Shown one piece after another: positions 7,748-15,151 of a stretch of 21,233 bases of DNA. The notes beneath the pieces are model-generated. The model had not been told where the DNA came from, ran no database searches, and saw nothing but the letters and a program-made list of their open reading frames with translations. Source of the DNA: JBEKSX01 sp049516635 (lineage in GTDB: Bacteria; Bacteroidota; Ignavibacteria; Tepidaquicellales; OLB5); assembly GCA_049516635.1 (NCBI GenBank), contig JBEKSX010000059.1:1-21233 (forward strand), given 5' to 3'. Position 1 is the stretch's first letter, and each line of letters opens with the position of its first letter. Position numbers and translations under genes: made by a program.

Positions 7748-9295
7748 CTATCTTCCCTCCACCTTCACCTTTATTCCAAATGTCTCTTCGAACAATCCTT
7801 TCTTCCTCTCCGCCCCCCATATTTCAAGTTCTGGAGAGGATTCTCCATCACCCCGTAGCAAAATTCTCAGCTCGTCACCGCTGAGAAAACATCTCAGGTC
7901 TGTAACCGCAGCAGAGTGTGTCCTGTCCAGTCCATCCGCTATGCGCAGTATAGATGCAAGCTTTTTAACTATTAACTGGTCGTCCGCACCCAGCTTTGCA
8001 AAATCTTCGTGTTTAACCTTAGGGTGGCTTTTGCGGTGATAACGGGCAATATTGGCAATTATTTCCTTCTCATTCTCGGTGAAGCCGAGCAGTTCGGAGT
8101 TCCTGATCAGATAATACGAATGCCTGTGGTGCTGTGCATGCGAAATAAAACTTCCCACCTCATGGAGCATAGAAGCTGCTTCGAGATATTCCCTTTCGGT
8201 GTCCCCCAGCTTATGGATATCTTTCGTCAAGTCGAATAATTTCATAGCCAAATCTGCTACATGAAGAGAATGCTCTTTCTCATATTTATAATTTTCTGCT
8301 ATACGCAGTACGCTTTTGTATCTTATATTCTCAAGGTGGTTTATTCTGCCGAACAAAAACTTTTTTTCAATGGTATCATAAATAACTCCTTCCCTCAATG
8401 CATACTCGGAGACGACCATCTGTTTTATTTCAAGCTCTTTGAAAACCTGTTCCAGGATCAGCGCACCCGCCGTAATAATATCTGCACGGTCATCATCTAT
8501 GCCGGGAATTCTGGATTTCTGTTTGATCGTATCCGCTTTAAGGATCCGTTCGACAGCGCCGGAAAGATCATCACGTGAGAAAGTAAAATTATTCAATTTG
8601 GTTTCACTCTCTCCATTCTCGGTGATATTGATAACATTCGCGATGTTAAGGATTGTGCCTGAAGAACCGACAACGGTATCAAATTCATATTTGTTTATCT
8701 GACGCGTCACCGGGTTCATCGAACCCCGTATGAACTTTCTGCAATCTTTAACAGCGCCGTTATCATATTTCCCGTCCGTAAAAAATCTCTGTGTCAGTCT
8801 TATTGCTCCAAGCTTTAAGCTGTTATCATAGAGGATCCCGCGTTTCTGCCCCACAAGGAATTCAGTACTGCCCCCGCCGATATCTATAAGTAAAATAGTA
8901 TTATCGAATACGGGAAGTGATTGCAATACACCAAGATAAATAAACCGTGCTTCTTCATAACCCGAAGCTATCTCTATCTTTATCCCTATTTCATCTCTTA
9001 CCTGCATGATAAACTCATCCCGGTTGAGAGCTTCGCGGACAGCACTTGTGGCAACAGCACTTATCTCTGCTCCTGCGGCATCAGCCAGTGCTTTAAATCT
9101 TTTTAATGTTTTAATACCGCGGTTTGCTGCATCACGGGAGAGGTACTTCATATCGTTGGAGCTCGAGCCGAGACGTACGATCTCTCTTTCTCTTCCGAGA
9201 ATTTTGAAATTACCAGTATCCGTCTCAACTTCAGTTATGATGAGGTGAAAGGAGTTTGTTCCAATATCGATCGCTGCTAGGCGGGCTTTAGACAT
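7748..9295 (-). CDS. Ppx/GppA family phosphatase (exopolyphosphatase / pppGpp phosphohydrolase)
   Basis: A 515-residue two-domain enzyme that splits terminal phosphate from polyphosphate or pppGpp. The ASKHA-type N-terminal domain shows AAIDIGTNSFHLIITEV (7-23), SGYEEARFIY with the likely catalytic glutamate (111-120) and LIDIGGGSTEFLVG (136-149). The C-terminal part from about residue 330 is an HD-like domain (HSLHVADLAMKLFD, MLHEVGSFISHAQHHRHS, ARYHRKSHPK). Length is close to E. coli Ppx. The ATG at 9295 overlaps the preceding TMK-like gene by 8 bases (ATGTCTAA), so the two are co-translated. Neighbouring CHAD and SixA genes favour a polyphosphate role over a stringent-response role, but sequence alone does not separate Ppx from GppA. 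Confidence 0.93.
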   Translation of the reverse strand: MSKARLAAIDIGTNSFHLIITEVETDTGNFKILGREREIVRLGSSSNDMKYLSRDAANRGIKTLKRFKALADAAGAEISAVATSAVREALNRDEFIMQVRDEIGIKIEIASGYEEARFIYLGVLQSLPVFDNTILLIDIGGGSTEFLVGQKRGILYDNSLKLGAIRLTQRFFTDGKYDNGAVKDCRKFIRGSMNPVTRQINKYEFDTVVGSSGTILNIANVINITENGESETKLNNFTFSRDDLSGAVERILKADTIKQKSRIPGIDDDRADIITAGALILEQVFKELEIKQMVVSEYALREGVIYDTIEKKFLFGRINHLENIRYKSVLRIAENYKYEKEHSLHVADLAMKLFDLTKDIHKLGDTEREYLEAASMLHEVGSFISHAQHHRHSYYLIRNSELLGFTENEKEIIANIARYHRKSHPKVKHEDFAKLGADDQLIVKKLASILRIADGLDRTHSAAVTDLRCFLSGDELRILLRGDGESSPELEIWGAERKKGLFEETFGIKVKVEGR

Positions 9296-10025
9296 CTTTC
9301 AGAACCTGCAGTATGCCCTCTTTGAGCTTTCGGTTGGTCTCTTCGAAATTTTTGGAAGCATCCAGGACCTTGAAATTGTACTCCTTCGACATGATGTCAA
9401 ATTCTTCCAGGATCTTCTTCTGGTATTCGACAAAGCTGTCATAGAAATCATCCCCCAGATTCATATCCATTCCCGACTCCCAGTAATCGAGTCCCGCTAC
9501 GGAGCCATCTTCCCAGTAACGTTCCATCAGTGTATCCGTGTTGATGACACGCGGGATAAGGTTCTCTATATCTATGTTCAAATAAAAAACTGCATCGGGT
9601 TCAAGTGCAAAACCGAAGAGCTGTCTTATCCATTCTCTATCCGCACCGCGGACCACCGATCTCGCAAACGCCGTATAAATGTACCTGTCAGCCAGAACTA
9701 TAAAACCTGCCTTGAGTGCGGGTATTACTTCGTGCTCCAGACGGTCAGCAAAATCCGCCGCATACAGCAGGCTAAAAGTAAGCATACCCAGTGAATGTCC
9801 TTCTTTTGCTTCATCGATCGAGCTTCCCATCAGCGGTGAACGTGTCCAGCCTGTGGTAACTACACCATAGCCTTTTACTTCAAGCCACTGCTTCAGCATT
9901 TCCATCTGTGTTGACCTGCCCACACCGTCCGTTCCTTCTATAACTATAAGCTTGCCGGTAATATCCGATGTATCGACGTATGGAAGACCTTTGCCGTAAA
10001 ATATTTTTTTCTCTTTATCTGACAT
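9288..10025 (-). CDS. Thymidylate-kinase-like P-loop protein B, Walker A lysine replaced by arginine
   Basis: A 245-residue P-loop nucleotide-kinase-like protein related to dTMP kinase. The Walker A region reads EGTDGVGRST (residues 30-39), with Arg37 where kinases normally have lysine. The DRY motif (LADRYIYTAF, 111-120) and ADFADRLEHEVIPALKAG are kept. The dTMP-binding motif TREPGG of true thymidylate kinases is absent; VTTGWTRSPLM stands in its place. It overlaps the upstream paralog by 11 bases and the downstream Ppx/GppA gene by 8 bases, with AAAGGGA ahead of its ATG. It is probably not the housekeeping Tmk. A role with polyphosphate or another phosphate donor is an inference from context and from the structural kinship of thymidylate kinase and PPK2 folds. 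Confidence 0.85.
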   Translation of the reverse strand: MSDKEKKIFYGKGLPYVDTSDITGKLIVIEGTDGVGRSTQMEMLKQWLEVKGYGVVTTGWTRSPLMGSSIDEAKEGHSLGMLTFSLLYAADFADRLEHEVIPALKAGFIVLADRYIYTAFARSVVRGADREWIRQLFGFALEPDAVFYLNIDIENLIPRVINTDTLMERYWEDGSVAGLDYWESGMDMNLGDDFYDSFVEYQKKILEEFDIMSKEYNFKVLDASKNFEETNRKLKEGILQVLKDV

Positions 10026-10728
10026 AAACGTTCCCTTTCTTTTTCAGGAATGGCGCCGGTACATAATCTTTCAGTTTTGTTTTCACTATATCACGCACCA
10101 TTGCTTGCTGTTTCTGGATAGGAAGGACAGCATCTATCACCGTCATTCCGAATTCATCCGTTATTCTGTCATATTCGGTCAAAATGTCCGATTGGAATAA
10201 TTTGAAGCTTTCATGCGGGTCCTCGCTTAATCCGAGGTCCATGCCGGCTTCATGAAATTTTAATGTTGTTCTCCCTGTCAATATCCTTTTCAGCGAGACA
10301 TCAATGGGAACTTTGAAATAAAATGCAATATCGGGTTTAACCGCGAAACCGTACATATCGCGAACCCAGTCCCGGTGTACACCCCTTACCACATCTCTGG
10401 CAAATGCTGTGTATATATACCTGTCTGCAAGCACGAGCATACCTGCTTTTAGAGGAGGAACGATCAAATGGATAAGACGGTCAGCGAAGTCAGTGGCGTG
10501 CAGGATGCTGAAGGTAGTGGGTGTTAGCAGATTCTTTTTCTTACCGCGTTTAATAGTTGAATTCACAAGAGCCGATGAATTCCATTCGGTGAAAAAAACC
10601 TTATAATTCGAATTAACCAGCCACTTCTGAAGAAGCTGAAGCTGGGTCGATTTCCCGGAACCATCGATACCTTCTACTATTATGAGCCTGCCCGGGTATG
10701 TGTGCTGTACGTCAAAATTTCTAACCAA
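10015..10728 (-). CDS. Thymidylate-kinase-like P-loop protein A
   Basis: A 237-residue paralog of the downstream P-loop protein. It has a standard Walker A (EGIDGSGKST, residues 19-28, Lys26), HATDFADRLIHLIVPPLKAG and a DRY motif (LADRYIYTAF, 100-109). The TREPGG motif of dTMP kinases is replaced by FFTEWNSSALV, so its substrate is uncertain. The start is a TTG at 10728, chosen because AAGGAG lies 5 bases upstream and no better codon precedes it. It begins 15 bases after sixA ends and overlaps the next gene by 11 bases. A tandem pair with one canonical and one arginine-altered P-loop suggests a heteromer with one active and one degenerate site; this is inference. Confidence 0.87.
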   Translation of the reverse strand: MVRNFDVQHTYPGRLIIVEGIDGSGKSTQLQLLQKWLVNSNYKVFFTEWNSSALVNSTIKRGKKKNLLTPTTFSILHATDFADRLIHLIVPPLKAGMLVLADRYIYTAFARDVVRGVHRDWVRDMYGFAVKPDIAFYFKVPIDVSLKRILTGRTTLKFHEAGMDLGLSEDPHESFKLFQSDILTEYDRITDEFGMTVIDAVLPIQKQQAMVRDIVKTKLKDYVPAPFLKKKGNVYVR

Positions 10729-10743
10729 TTTATCTCCTTGCTG

Positions 10744-11241
10744 TTATTTTGATATTAATCTTAATTGTTTCGGAGTCAAGCACCAAATAAGTGTGCCTTT
10801 CTCTCCCGATGATAAGCTTGAAATATCTATTCTGCATATCCCGCCTTTTTTAAACAAAATTACCGGGCTATCCATCCCTATCAGCTTTGAAGCAGCAAAC
10901 CCGAGCTGCGGTTCGTGTCCCACCAGGAGAATTCTATCTTTGTTCTTATATCCGTCAACGAATTTGAACAAGCTCCTCAAAGAAGCACCCGGAATAAGAT
11001 GATCCGTAATAATGATCTCATCTTTATAATCAACTGCTTTTGCGGTTATTTTTGCCGTATCAAGGGCACGGATAAGAGGACTTGAAATTACCGCACCGAA
11101 TCCGTTTACGATCCGGGCAATACCTTCAGCACTTTTTTTCATCTTTTCAATGCCGTCATCGGTTAGAGGGCGGTCATCATTGGGATAACCCGGGGTACCG
11201 CGCGGAACAGCAATACCGTGACGTAATACATATATTTCCAT
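10744..11241 (-). CDS. sixA: Phosphohistidine phosphatase SixA (histidine phosphatase superfamily)
   Basis: A 165-residue member of the histidine phosphatase superfamily. The catalytic RHG is at residues 7-9 (VLRHGIAV), the second catalytic histidine at 109 (LLVGHEPQL), and the region SSPLIRALDTAKI (53-65) is typical. RPLTDDGIEKM after the RHG loop is characteristic of SixA, which removes phosphate from histidine phosphotransfer domains. It is followed after 15 bases by the tandem P-loop genes and is probably in the same operon as Ppx/GppA. As I recall, SixA genes often sit beside CHAD and Ppx genes, so a phosphate-metabolism role is plausible in addition to signalling. The start ATG at 11241 lacks a strong Shine-Dalgarno sequence. 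Confidence 0.92.
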   Translation of the reverse strand: MEIYVLRHGIAVPRGTPGYPNDDRPLTDDGIEKMKKSAEGIARIVNGFGAVISSPLIRALDTAKITAKAVDYKDEIIITDHLIPGASLRSLFKFVDGYKNKDRILLVGHEPQLGFAASKLIGMDSPVILFKKGGICRIDISSLSSGEKGTLIWCLTPKQLRLISK

Positions 11242-11356
11242 TATCGTAAAATTAAAAATCCTTGAACCGTAAATATAAAAAAATAATGTTAAGATAATAT
11301 ATACATTGCTTTACTTTTCCTGCTGTTGTTCATCATGTCCCCGATGAGGGTTCTCT

Positions 11357-12784
11357 TTACTTAACAACCGTTACCCGTCCAAGAATCCATTTCGTTACAG
11401 AGCTTAGAAAACCTTTTGTGAATTCTTTTGGCAGGGCTGCATACTCTGTCGGGCTTCCTGTAACAGCGTTTTCGAACAAATGGTTCGCTTTTGGAAATAC
11501 CACAGTCGAAAATTCAGGGCAGTTCCCGCTCTTTAGAGCTTCCTCCATTGGTGCCCTGTTCTGCGAAGGCGGAACCTGCATGTCCAGCTCACCGAACAGA
11601 AGAAGAACCGGGCATTTAACTTTTCTCAGGGCGGGGGCGGGATCGTAATCCATAAAATATTTCATCCAGGGTGATTTAGATTCTGCAATCTGCCTGTCAG
11701 TCATATTTTTTATATACTCATCTTTGTCTTTTATTCCTTTTTTTTGTTCATCGGTCATTTTATCATAGCTTTCAAGCAGTTCTTCCTTCAGCTTCTCTGT
11801 CACTTTATCCCATCCCGTATCTGTCTGCAGTGCCGTATATATGAGGTTGAGCATCTCGCTGTTCACTTTTACGTCTTTATCCGTTCCGCCGTTTGCCAGT
11901 ATAATGTCTTTTGTCTGTTCCTGAAGTATATCAATTCCCTTCACACCGGTACCTGCCATTAAAACAATGAATGCTATATCTTTTGATTTAGAAGCAACCA
12001 TAGGTGCTATCATTCCCCCCTCACTGTGACCGATGAGCCCTATCTGTGAGGGATTAATATCCGAACGCGACTTCAGATACTTAACAGCTTCCATAACATC
12101 CGAAGCAAAATCCGCCGAAGTGTATTGAGATACCGATTTCCCCGTGGAACCGCCTACTCCCCTGTCATCGTACCTTAGCACTGATACCCCGTGTCTTGTC
12201 AGGTAATCTGCTATTATCCTGAACGGTTTAAAACCTAATATTTCCTCATCCCTGTTCTGAGGTCCGCTTCCGGTTATCATGATAACCGCAGGGTGTTTAC
12301 CATGTTCATATGGCATCGTTAAAGTCCCGGCGAGCCTGATATCACCGTTCATGAATGTAACCTCTTCCTGTTTATACGGAACATGTTCTACATTATTATG
12401 CTTGTCCTCAATGATACCGTCTGTCGATTTCAGGATTCGGAATGTTCCTTCCAGACCTACCTGAGTAAACTTACCTGTGATTGAATCACCAAGCAGTTCT
12501 CCGTCGAACACTGCCTGTCCCTGTGCCGCGGGCAACACGAAATAAACTTTAGGAGATGTAAAATCGATATCGATGAGTTTTAGGTTCTCAGCATTCTGCT
12601 GGAGAATGTCAATCGTTCCTCTTATGCTGTCAGGACCGGACTCGAACTTAACCAAGATGTCAAGCTGCTGCCCCATAATGCCAATGCTGCCTTTCCACGC
12701 ACCATCTATTGATTGCGGAAGGGACTGTTTAACGAAGATTAAAAAGATAAGTGTGATAAATAAGAAGGATACTGTTCTTTTCAT
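11357..12784 (-). CDS. Secreted alpha/beta hydrolase (serine esterase-like)
   Basis: A 475-residue protein with an N-terminal signal peptide (residues 1-24, MKRTVSFLFITLIFLIFVKQ then SLPQS). A beta-rich domain of about 100 residues opens with DGAWKGSIGIMGQQLDILVKF. The catalytic alpha/beta hydrolase domain starts near residue 145. The nucleophile elbow is GHSEGG (Ser254), and the likely acid and base are Asp401 (FGELDMQVPP) and His435 (KANHLF). An insertion at about 305-375, rich in charged residues, probably forms a lid. The architecture resembles secreted esterases such as the EstA/YtaP-like group with a DUF3887-like front domain; the substrate is unknown. It lies 115 bases upstream of sixA in the same direction and may be read with it. 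Confidence 0.9.
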   Translation of the reverse strand: MKRTVSFLFITLIFLIFVKQSLPQSIDGAWKGSIGIMGQQLDILVKFESGPDSIRGTIDILQQNAENLKLIDIDFTSPKVYFVLPAAQGQAVFDGELLGDSITGKFTQVGLEGTFRILKSTDGIIEDKHNNVEHVPYKQEEVTFMNGDIRLAGTLTMPYEHGKHPAVIMITGSGPQNRDEEILGFKPFRIIADYLTRHGVSVLRYDDRGVGGSTGKSVSQYTSADFASDVMEAVKYLKSRSDINPSQIGLIGHSEGGMIAPMVASKSKDIAFIVLMAGTGVKGIDILQEQTKDIILANGGTDKDVKVNSEMLNLIYTALQTDTGWDKVTEKLKEELLESYDKMTDEQKKGIKDKDEYIKNMTDRQIAESKSPWMKYFMDYDPAPALRKVKCPVLLLFGELDMQVPPSQNRAPMEEALKSGNCPEFSTVVFPKANHLFENAVTGSPTEYAALPKEFTKGFLSSVTKWILGRVTVVK

Positions 12785-12848
12785 TTTTGATTAGGTTATA
12801 TTATACCAAAATAGTAATTCGAATTCAAATAAAATAAATAAAAAAGTA

Positions 12849-13107
12849 GAGTATCGATAATACACTCTGCAATCTGTCCAAATAAATTTATATTAAGATT
12901 TTATTTATACTTTTTTTAAAGAAAAAAATTAATCAATCAAGCTTTTAGCACTATTTTTTGCTTCTAACCCACTTGTGTCCCCCCTTTAATCAAAGGGGGG
13001 ATTAAGGGGGGTTTTAGGTTAATACTAAAAAATAATACAAAATACTTAACTATTAACGAAGATTTTTCGAATTCCAATTTTATGTTGGACAGCAGAGTAC
13101 ACTCTGC
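12849..13107. repeat. Repeat-flanked intergenic segment with related ends
   Basis: The 356 bases between the hydrolase and CHAD genes hold no gene. Both sides carry related sequences: 12864-12881 reads ACTCTGCAATCTGTCCAA, and 13085-13098 reads TTGGACAGCAGAGT, its inverted counterpart with a four-base gap. The right end is itself the near-perfect palindrome GCAGAGTACACTCTGC (13092-13107). This is compatible with a small non-autonomous mobile element of about 260 bases, but no target duplication was found. Confidence 0.4.
12979..13011. repeat. C6/G6 hairpin with a competing second pairing
   Basis: CCCCCCTTT (12979-12987) can pair with AAAGGGGGG (12992-13000) around the loop AATC. Alternatively, the same left arm with AATC can pair with GATTAAGGGGGG (13000-13011) with a one-base bulge, so two hairpins are mutually exclusive. 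It sits between two minus-strand genes. From memory such C-run elements are dispersed repeats in related genomes; an attenuator role is possible but unproven. Confidence 0.65.
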
Positions 13108-13140
13108 CATTGCACACCTCACGTACGGCTCAGGCTCACG

Positions 13141-13653
13141 TTAACCCTTTATTCTTCCGGGCGGCTCGATCATAGATGTTACAAGCTTTGACCTGAAATC
13201 TTCTTTTTGCCATCTGTCGAGTGTGGTGCATAATTCTGCGTACATTTTTTCTCTTTTATCCCTTAACTGCCTGATAAGCATGGTAACGGGTTTTATCATA
13301 AATCTTTGATTGCCTCGCGTGACCGTACGGTTGAATTCCCTTATCTCATTGAGATGGCTGCCTATTTCGGGAATGTTCACGTCGCAGTCATGTATCTCAC
13401 CCATAAGCTCTATCGCATCCTTAATCTCATCATGGCACTCCCTGAATCTTCTAGGGAAAGCGTTCTCCACATATTCCATAGCATATCTCATCGGCTTGCC
13501 CGTTATTCTCATACGGTGAAGCTCTGTCTTTAGACGGGGGTGACCGACAACGCGGTCTTTAGAAGACATAAGATCATCATACATCAAGGGCAGTATTACC
13601 TTGACATTTTCCTTTAGTGTTCTGTTCTTCTTAACCGGGTATCTCTTCTTCAT
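13141..13653 (-). CDS. CHAD-domain protein, second half-domain
   Basis: A 170-residue basic helical protein with CHAD (conserved histidine alpha-helical domain) features. LHRMRITGKPMRYAMEYVENAF (about 45-66) carries the conserved His46, Arg49, Lys53 and Arg56 and resembles the second four-helix half of full CHAD domains. MGEIHDCDVNI (84-94) supplies a further His-Asp pair. CHAD domains bind polyphosphate through basic and histidine-rich surfaces. The ATG at 13653 overlaps the stop of the preceding CHAD gene (ATGA), with AAGGG just upstream, so the two are translationally coupled. The pair together is about the length of one ordinary CHAD protein. It could be a natural split gene or the product of a frameshift. 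Confidence 0.85.
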   Translation of the reverse strand: MKKRYPVKKNRTLKENVKVILPLMYDDLMSSKDRVVGHPRLKTELHRMRITGKPMRYAMEYVENAFPRRFRECHDEIKDAIELMGEIHDCDVNIPEIGSHLNEIREFNRTVTRGNQRFMIKPVTMLIRQLRDKREKMYAELCTTLDRWQKEDFRSKLVTSMIEPPGRIKG

Positions 13654-14123
13654 AAACCCTTCATAATAAAATTGGTAAACTTTACCCTATACCCCGAACT
13701 CTCCAATTGTTTCAGGTATACAGTTAATATTTTCCTCTTTTTTGCCCTGAGAGAATTTTGTTTGACGATTAGAAGATCAATTGAGGGTTTTTCACGCTCC
13801 GGGAGCTTTTCTCTGTATTTTTCGAGTGTTTCAATAAAAACATCATAATGTCTCACTTCGCCCAGCATTTTTATTAAAGTCCTGAGCCATGAGTATATCT
13901 GCTTAAACTGCCTTTGAGGAAAGACCGGACGGAATATTTTCATTGCAGCCTGAAGCCTGCGTGAAGACACCCTCATATCGTGAAGGCAATCGATATCCTT
14001 TCCTTCGATCGTACCTTTCTCAAATGACATCATCTCGTTAAAACGGGTACGGAGTATTTTGGGGAGAGTATCTTTAACGCTTTTAGACGCATCAAGCCCG
14101 GGTATTTTCCATGCTTTCGCCAT
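13650..14123 (-). CDS. CHAD-domain protein, first half-domain
   Basis: A 157-residue basic helical protein matching the first half of a CHAD domain. LHDMRVSSRRLQAAMKIFRPVF (about 47-68) carries His48, Arg51, Arg55 and Arg56, and LGEVRHYDVFIETL (87-100) matches the usual LGxxRDxDV segment with Arg91 and Asp94. The family binds polyphosphate. Full CHAD proteins normally contain both halves on one chain of about 300 residues; here the second half is a separate ORF overlapping by four bases. The start at 14123 has only a weak Shine-Dalgarno sequence. Ppx/GppA and SixA further downstream in the same direction support a polyphosphate-linked function. Confidence 0.87.
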   Translation of the reverse strand: MAKAWKIPGLDASKSVKDTLPKILRTRFNEMMSFEKGTIEGKDIDCLHDMRVSSRRLQAAMKIFRPVFPQRQFKQIYSWLRTLIKMLGEVRHYDVFIETLEKYREKLPEREKPSIDLLIVKQNSLRAKKRKILTVYLKQLESSGYRVKFTNFIMKGL

Positions 14124-14201
14124 ACCGTAATTTACAGGAAAGAAATAAATAAAGTAATAACAATAAGCTTGAAGAAATGAGGCTTACTTCATTTTTTAGT
14201 T

Positions 14202-14256
14202 CGGTCAGTCCGTCTTGGTGGATTACTCCAAAGGAGTCCTGCGGACAACCTGACCG
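14202..14256. repeat. 55-bp nested imperfect palindrome upstream of the CHAD genes
   Basis: Three nested pairings are visible: CGGTCAG (14202-14208) with CTGACCG (14250-14256), GTCCG (14208-14212) with CGGAC (14242-14246), and ACTCC (14225-14229) with GGAGT (14233-14237) around AAA. No T run follows on either strand, so a terminator is not favoured. It may be a dispersed palindromic element or part of the CHAD 5' leader. The surrounding 14124-14473 has no gene that I can support. Confidence 0.6.
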
Positions 14257-14473
14257 CAATTACAACCACAAAAACAGCTCCCTTTCTTAAAAAACAAAAA
14301 AAATCTTCATTTTTAGCCAGTTTTTCGATAGCATCGCTTACATTTTTGCTGACAGATTTTACCCTTCTAAACTCAGAGCGAAAAGGAGAATTGTTACAAT
14401 CTGTTAATCTTTTATTTATGTTAATTATTTATATTAGTTTAGAGTCTTTTAGGAGATAATCAGAATAAAACCA

Positions 14474-15001
14474 AAACATAAAATAATTAAGCTTTTACAA
14501 GTTATTGTATTCTTTCTATTTGCATTTGGAACCAGTTTTGCCTAAATCGAAGTGGATACATCGAACATGGTCCTCTTTCTGATGAACAAACACTCCGGAA
14601 TTTATTGATAAAACGACTATTATTGATGTTAATAGACACACTGAAATACTTAAGAACTCAACTCAATCTGTTGATAATGAAGTCCAGAAAAAAAATAAAT
14701 CATGGTTAGAAAAAACACAGGTACCAACAACAGACAGGAAGCAAATAACCAAGACACAGGAAAAACCCAACATTTTTGGAACACCGAATGATGCAGGTAA
14801 AGAGAAAGGGAAGCAGAAAAATCATGAGAGACAACAGGCAAACGTAATAATAAAAACAATACCGGCAAGTATAATATAGATTATCACTTATTCACAGCAT
14901 CCCATGGAAGAATAATGATATCCATTTCAAAGAATAATTTGCTGACAAATTTTTATCACGATATTTTTTGGATGGTATATTTAAAGAATGGGAACTCTTG
15001 A
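14474..15001 (+). pseudogene. Decayed secreted-protein gene related to the one at the right edge
   Basis: A broken reading frame upstream of the first response regulator. A signal-peptide-like stretch (KIIKLLQVIVFFLFAFGTSFA) is encoded from 14480 but lacks an ATG and ends in TAA at 14543. A second frame reads EFIDKTTIIDVNRHTEILKN... to a stop at 14877. A third frame continues GKYNIDYHLFTASHGRIM to a stop at 14999. The segment DKTTIIDVNRHTEILK resembles IKTTVIVDTLDKGQISLLK in the protein at 20938-21216, and the signal regions also align. The simplest reading is one gene interrupted by several frameshifts. Function is unknown. The similarity was judged by eye. Confidence 0.5.
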
Positions 15002-15151
15002 AATATATAATAGAAACTCTTGAAATTTCTACTTGATTTTCTTTTTTTAATACTTTAAATTTTAAGTGTACAAGAAACAAATGTTCCCAAATATCTGAAT
15101 TTCAATATATTAAACTCATTTTTTTATTAATTAATAGAAATTAAAGTCATT

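Noticed and set aside
14990..15032. Short direct repeat ACTCTTGAAAT occurring twice
   Set aside because: Two 11-base matches in AT-rich DNA are too weak to call a repeat array or binding site.
14650..15080. Two short minus-strand ORFs (72 and 62 codons) upstream of the first response regulator
   Set aside because: They lack ribosome binding sites and family features and lie over the decayed plus-strand gene; hydrophobic runs are the complement of A-rich lysine codons.
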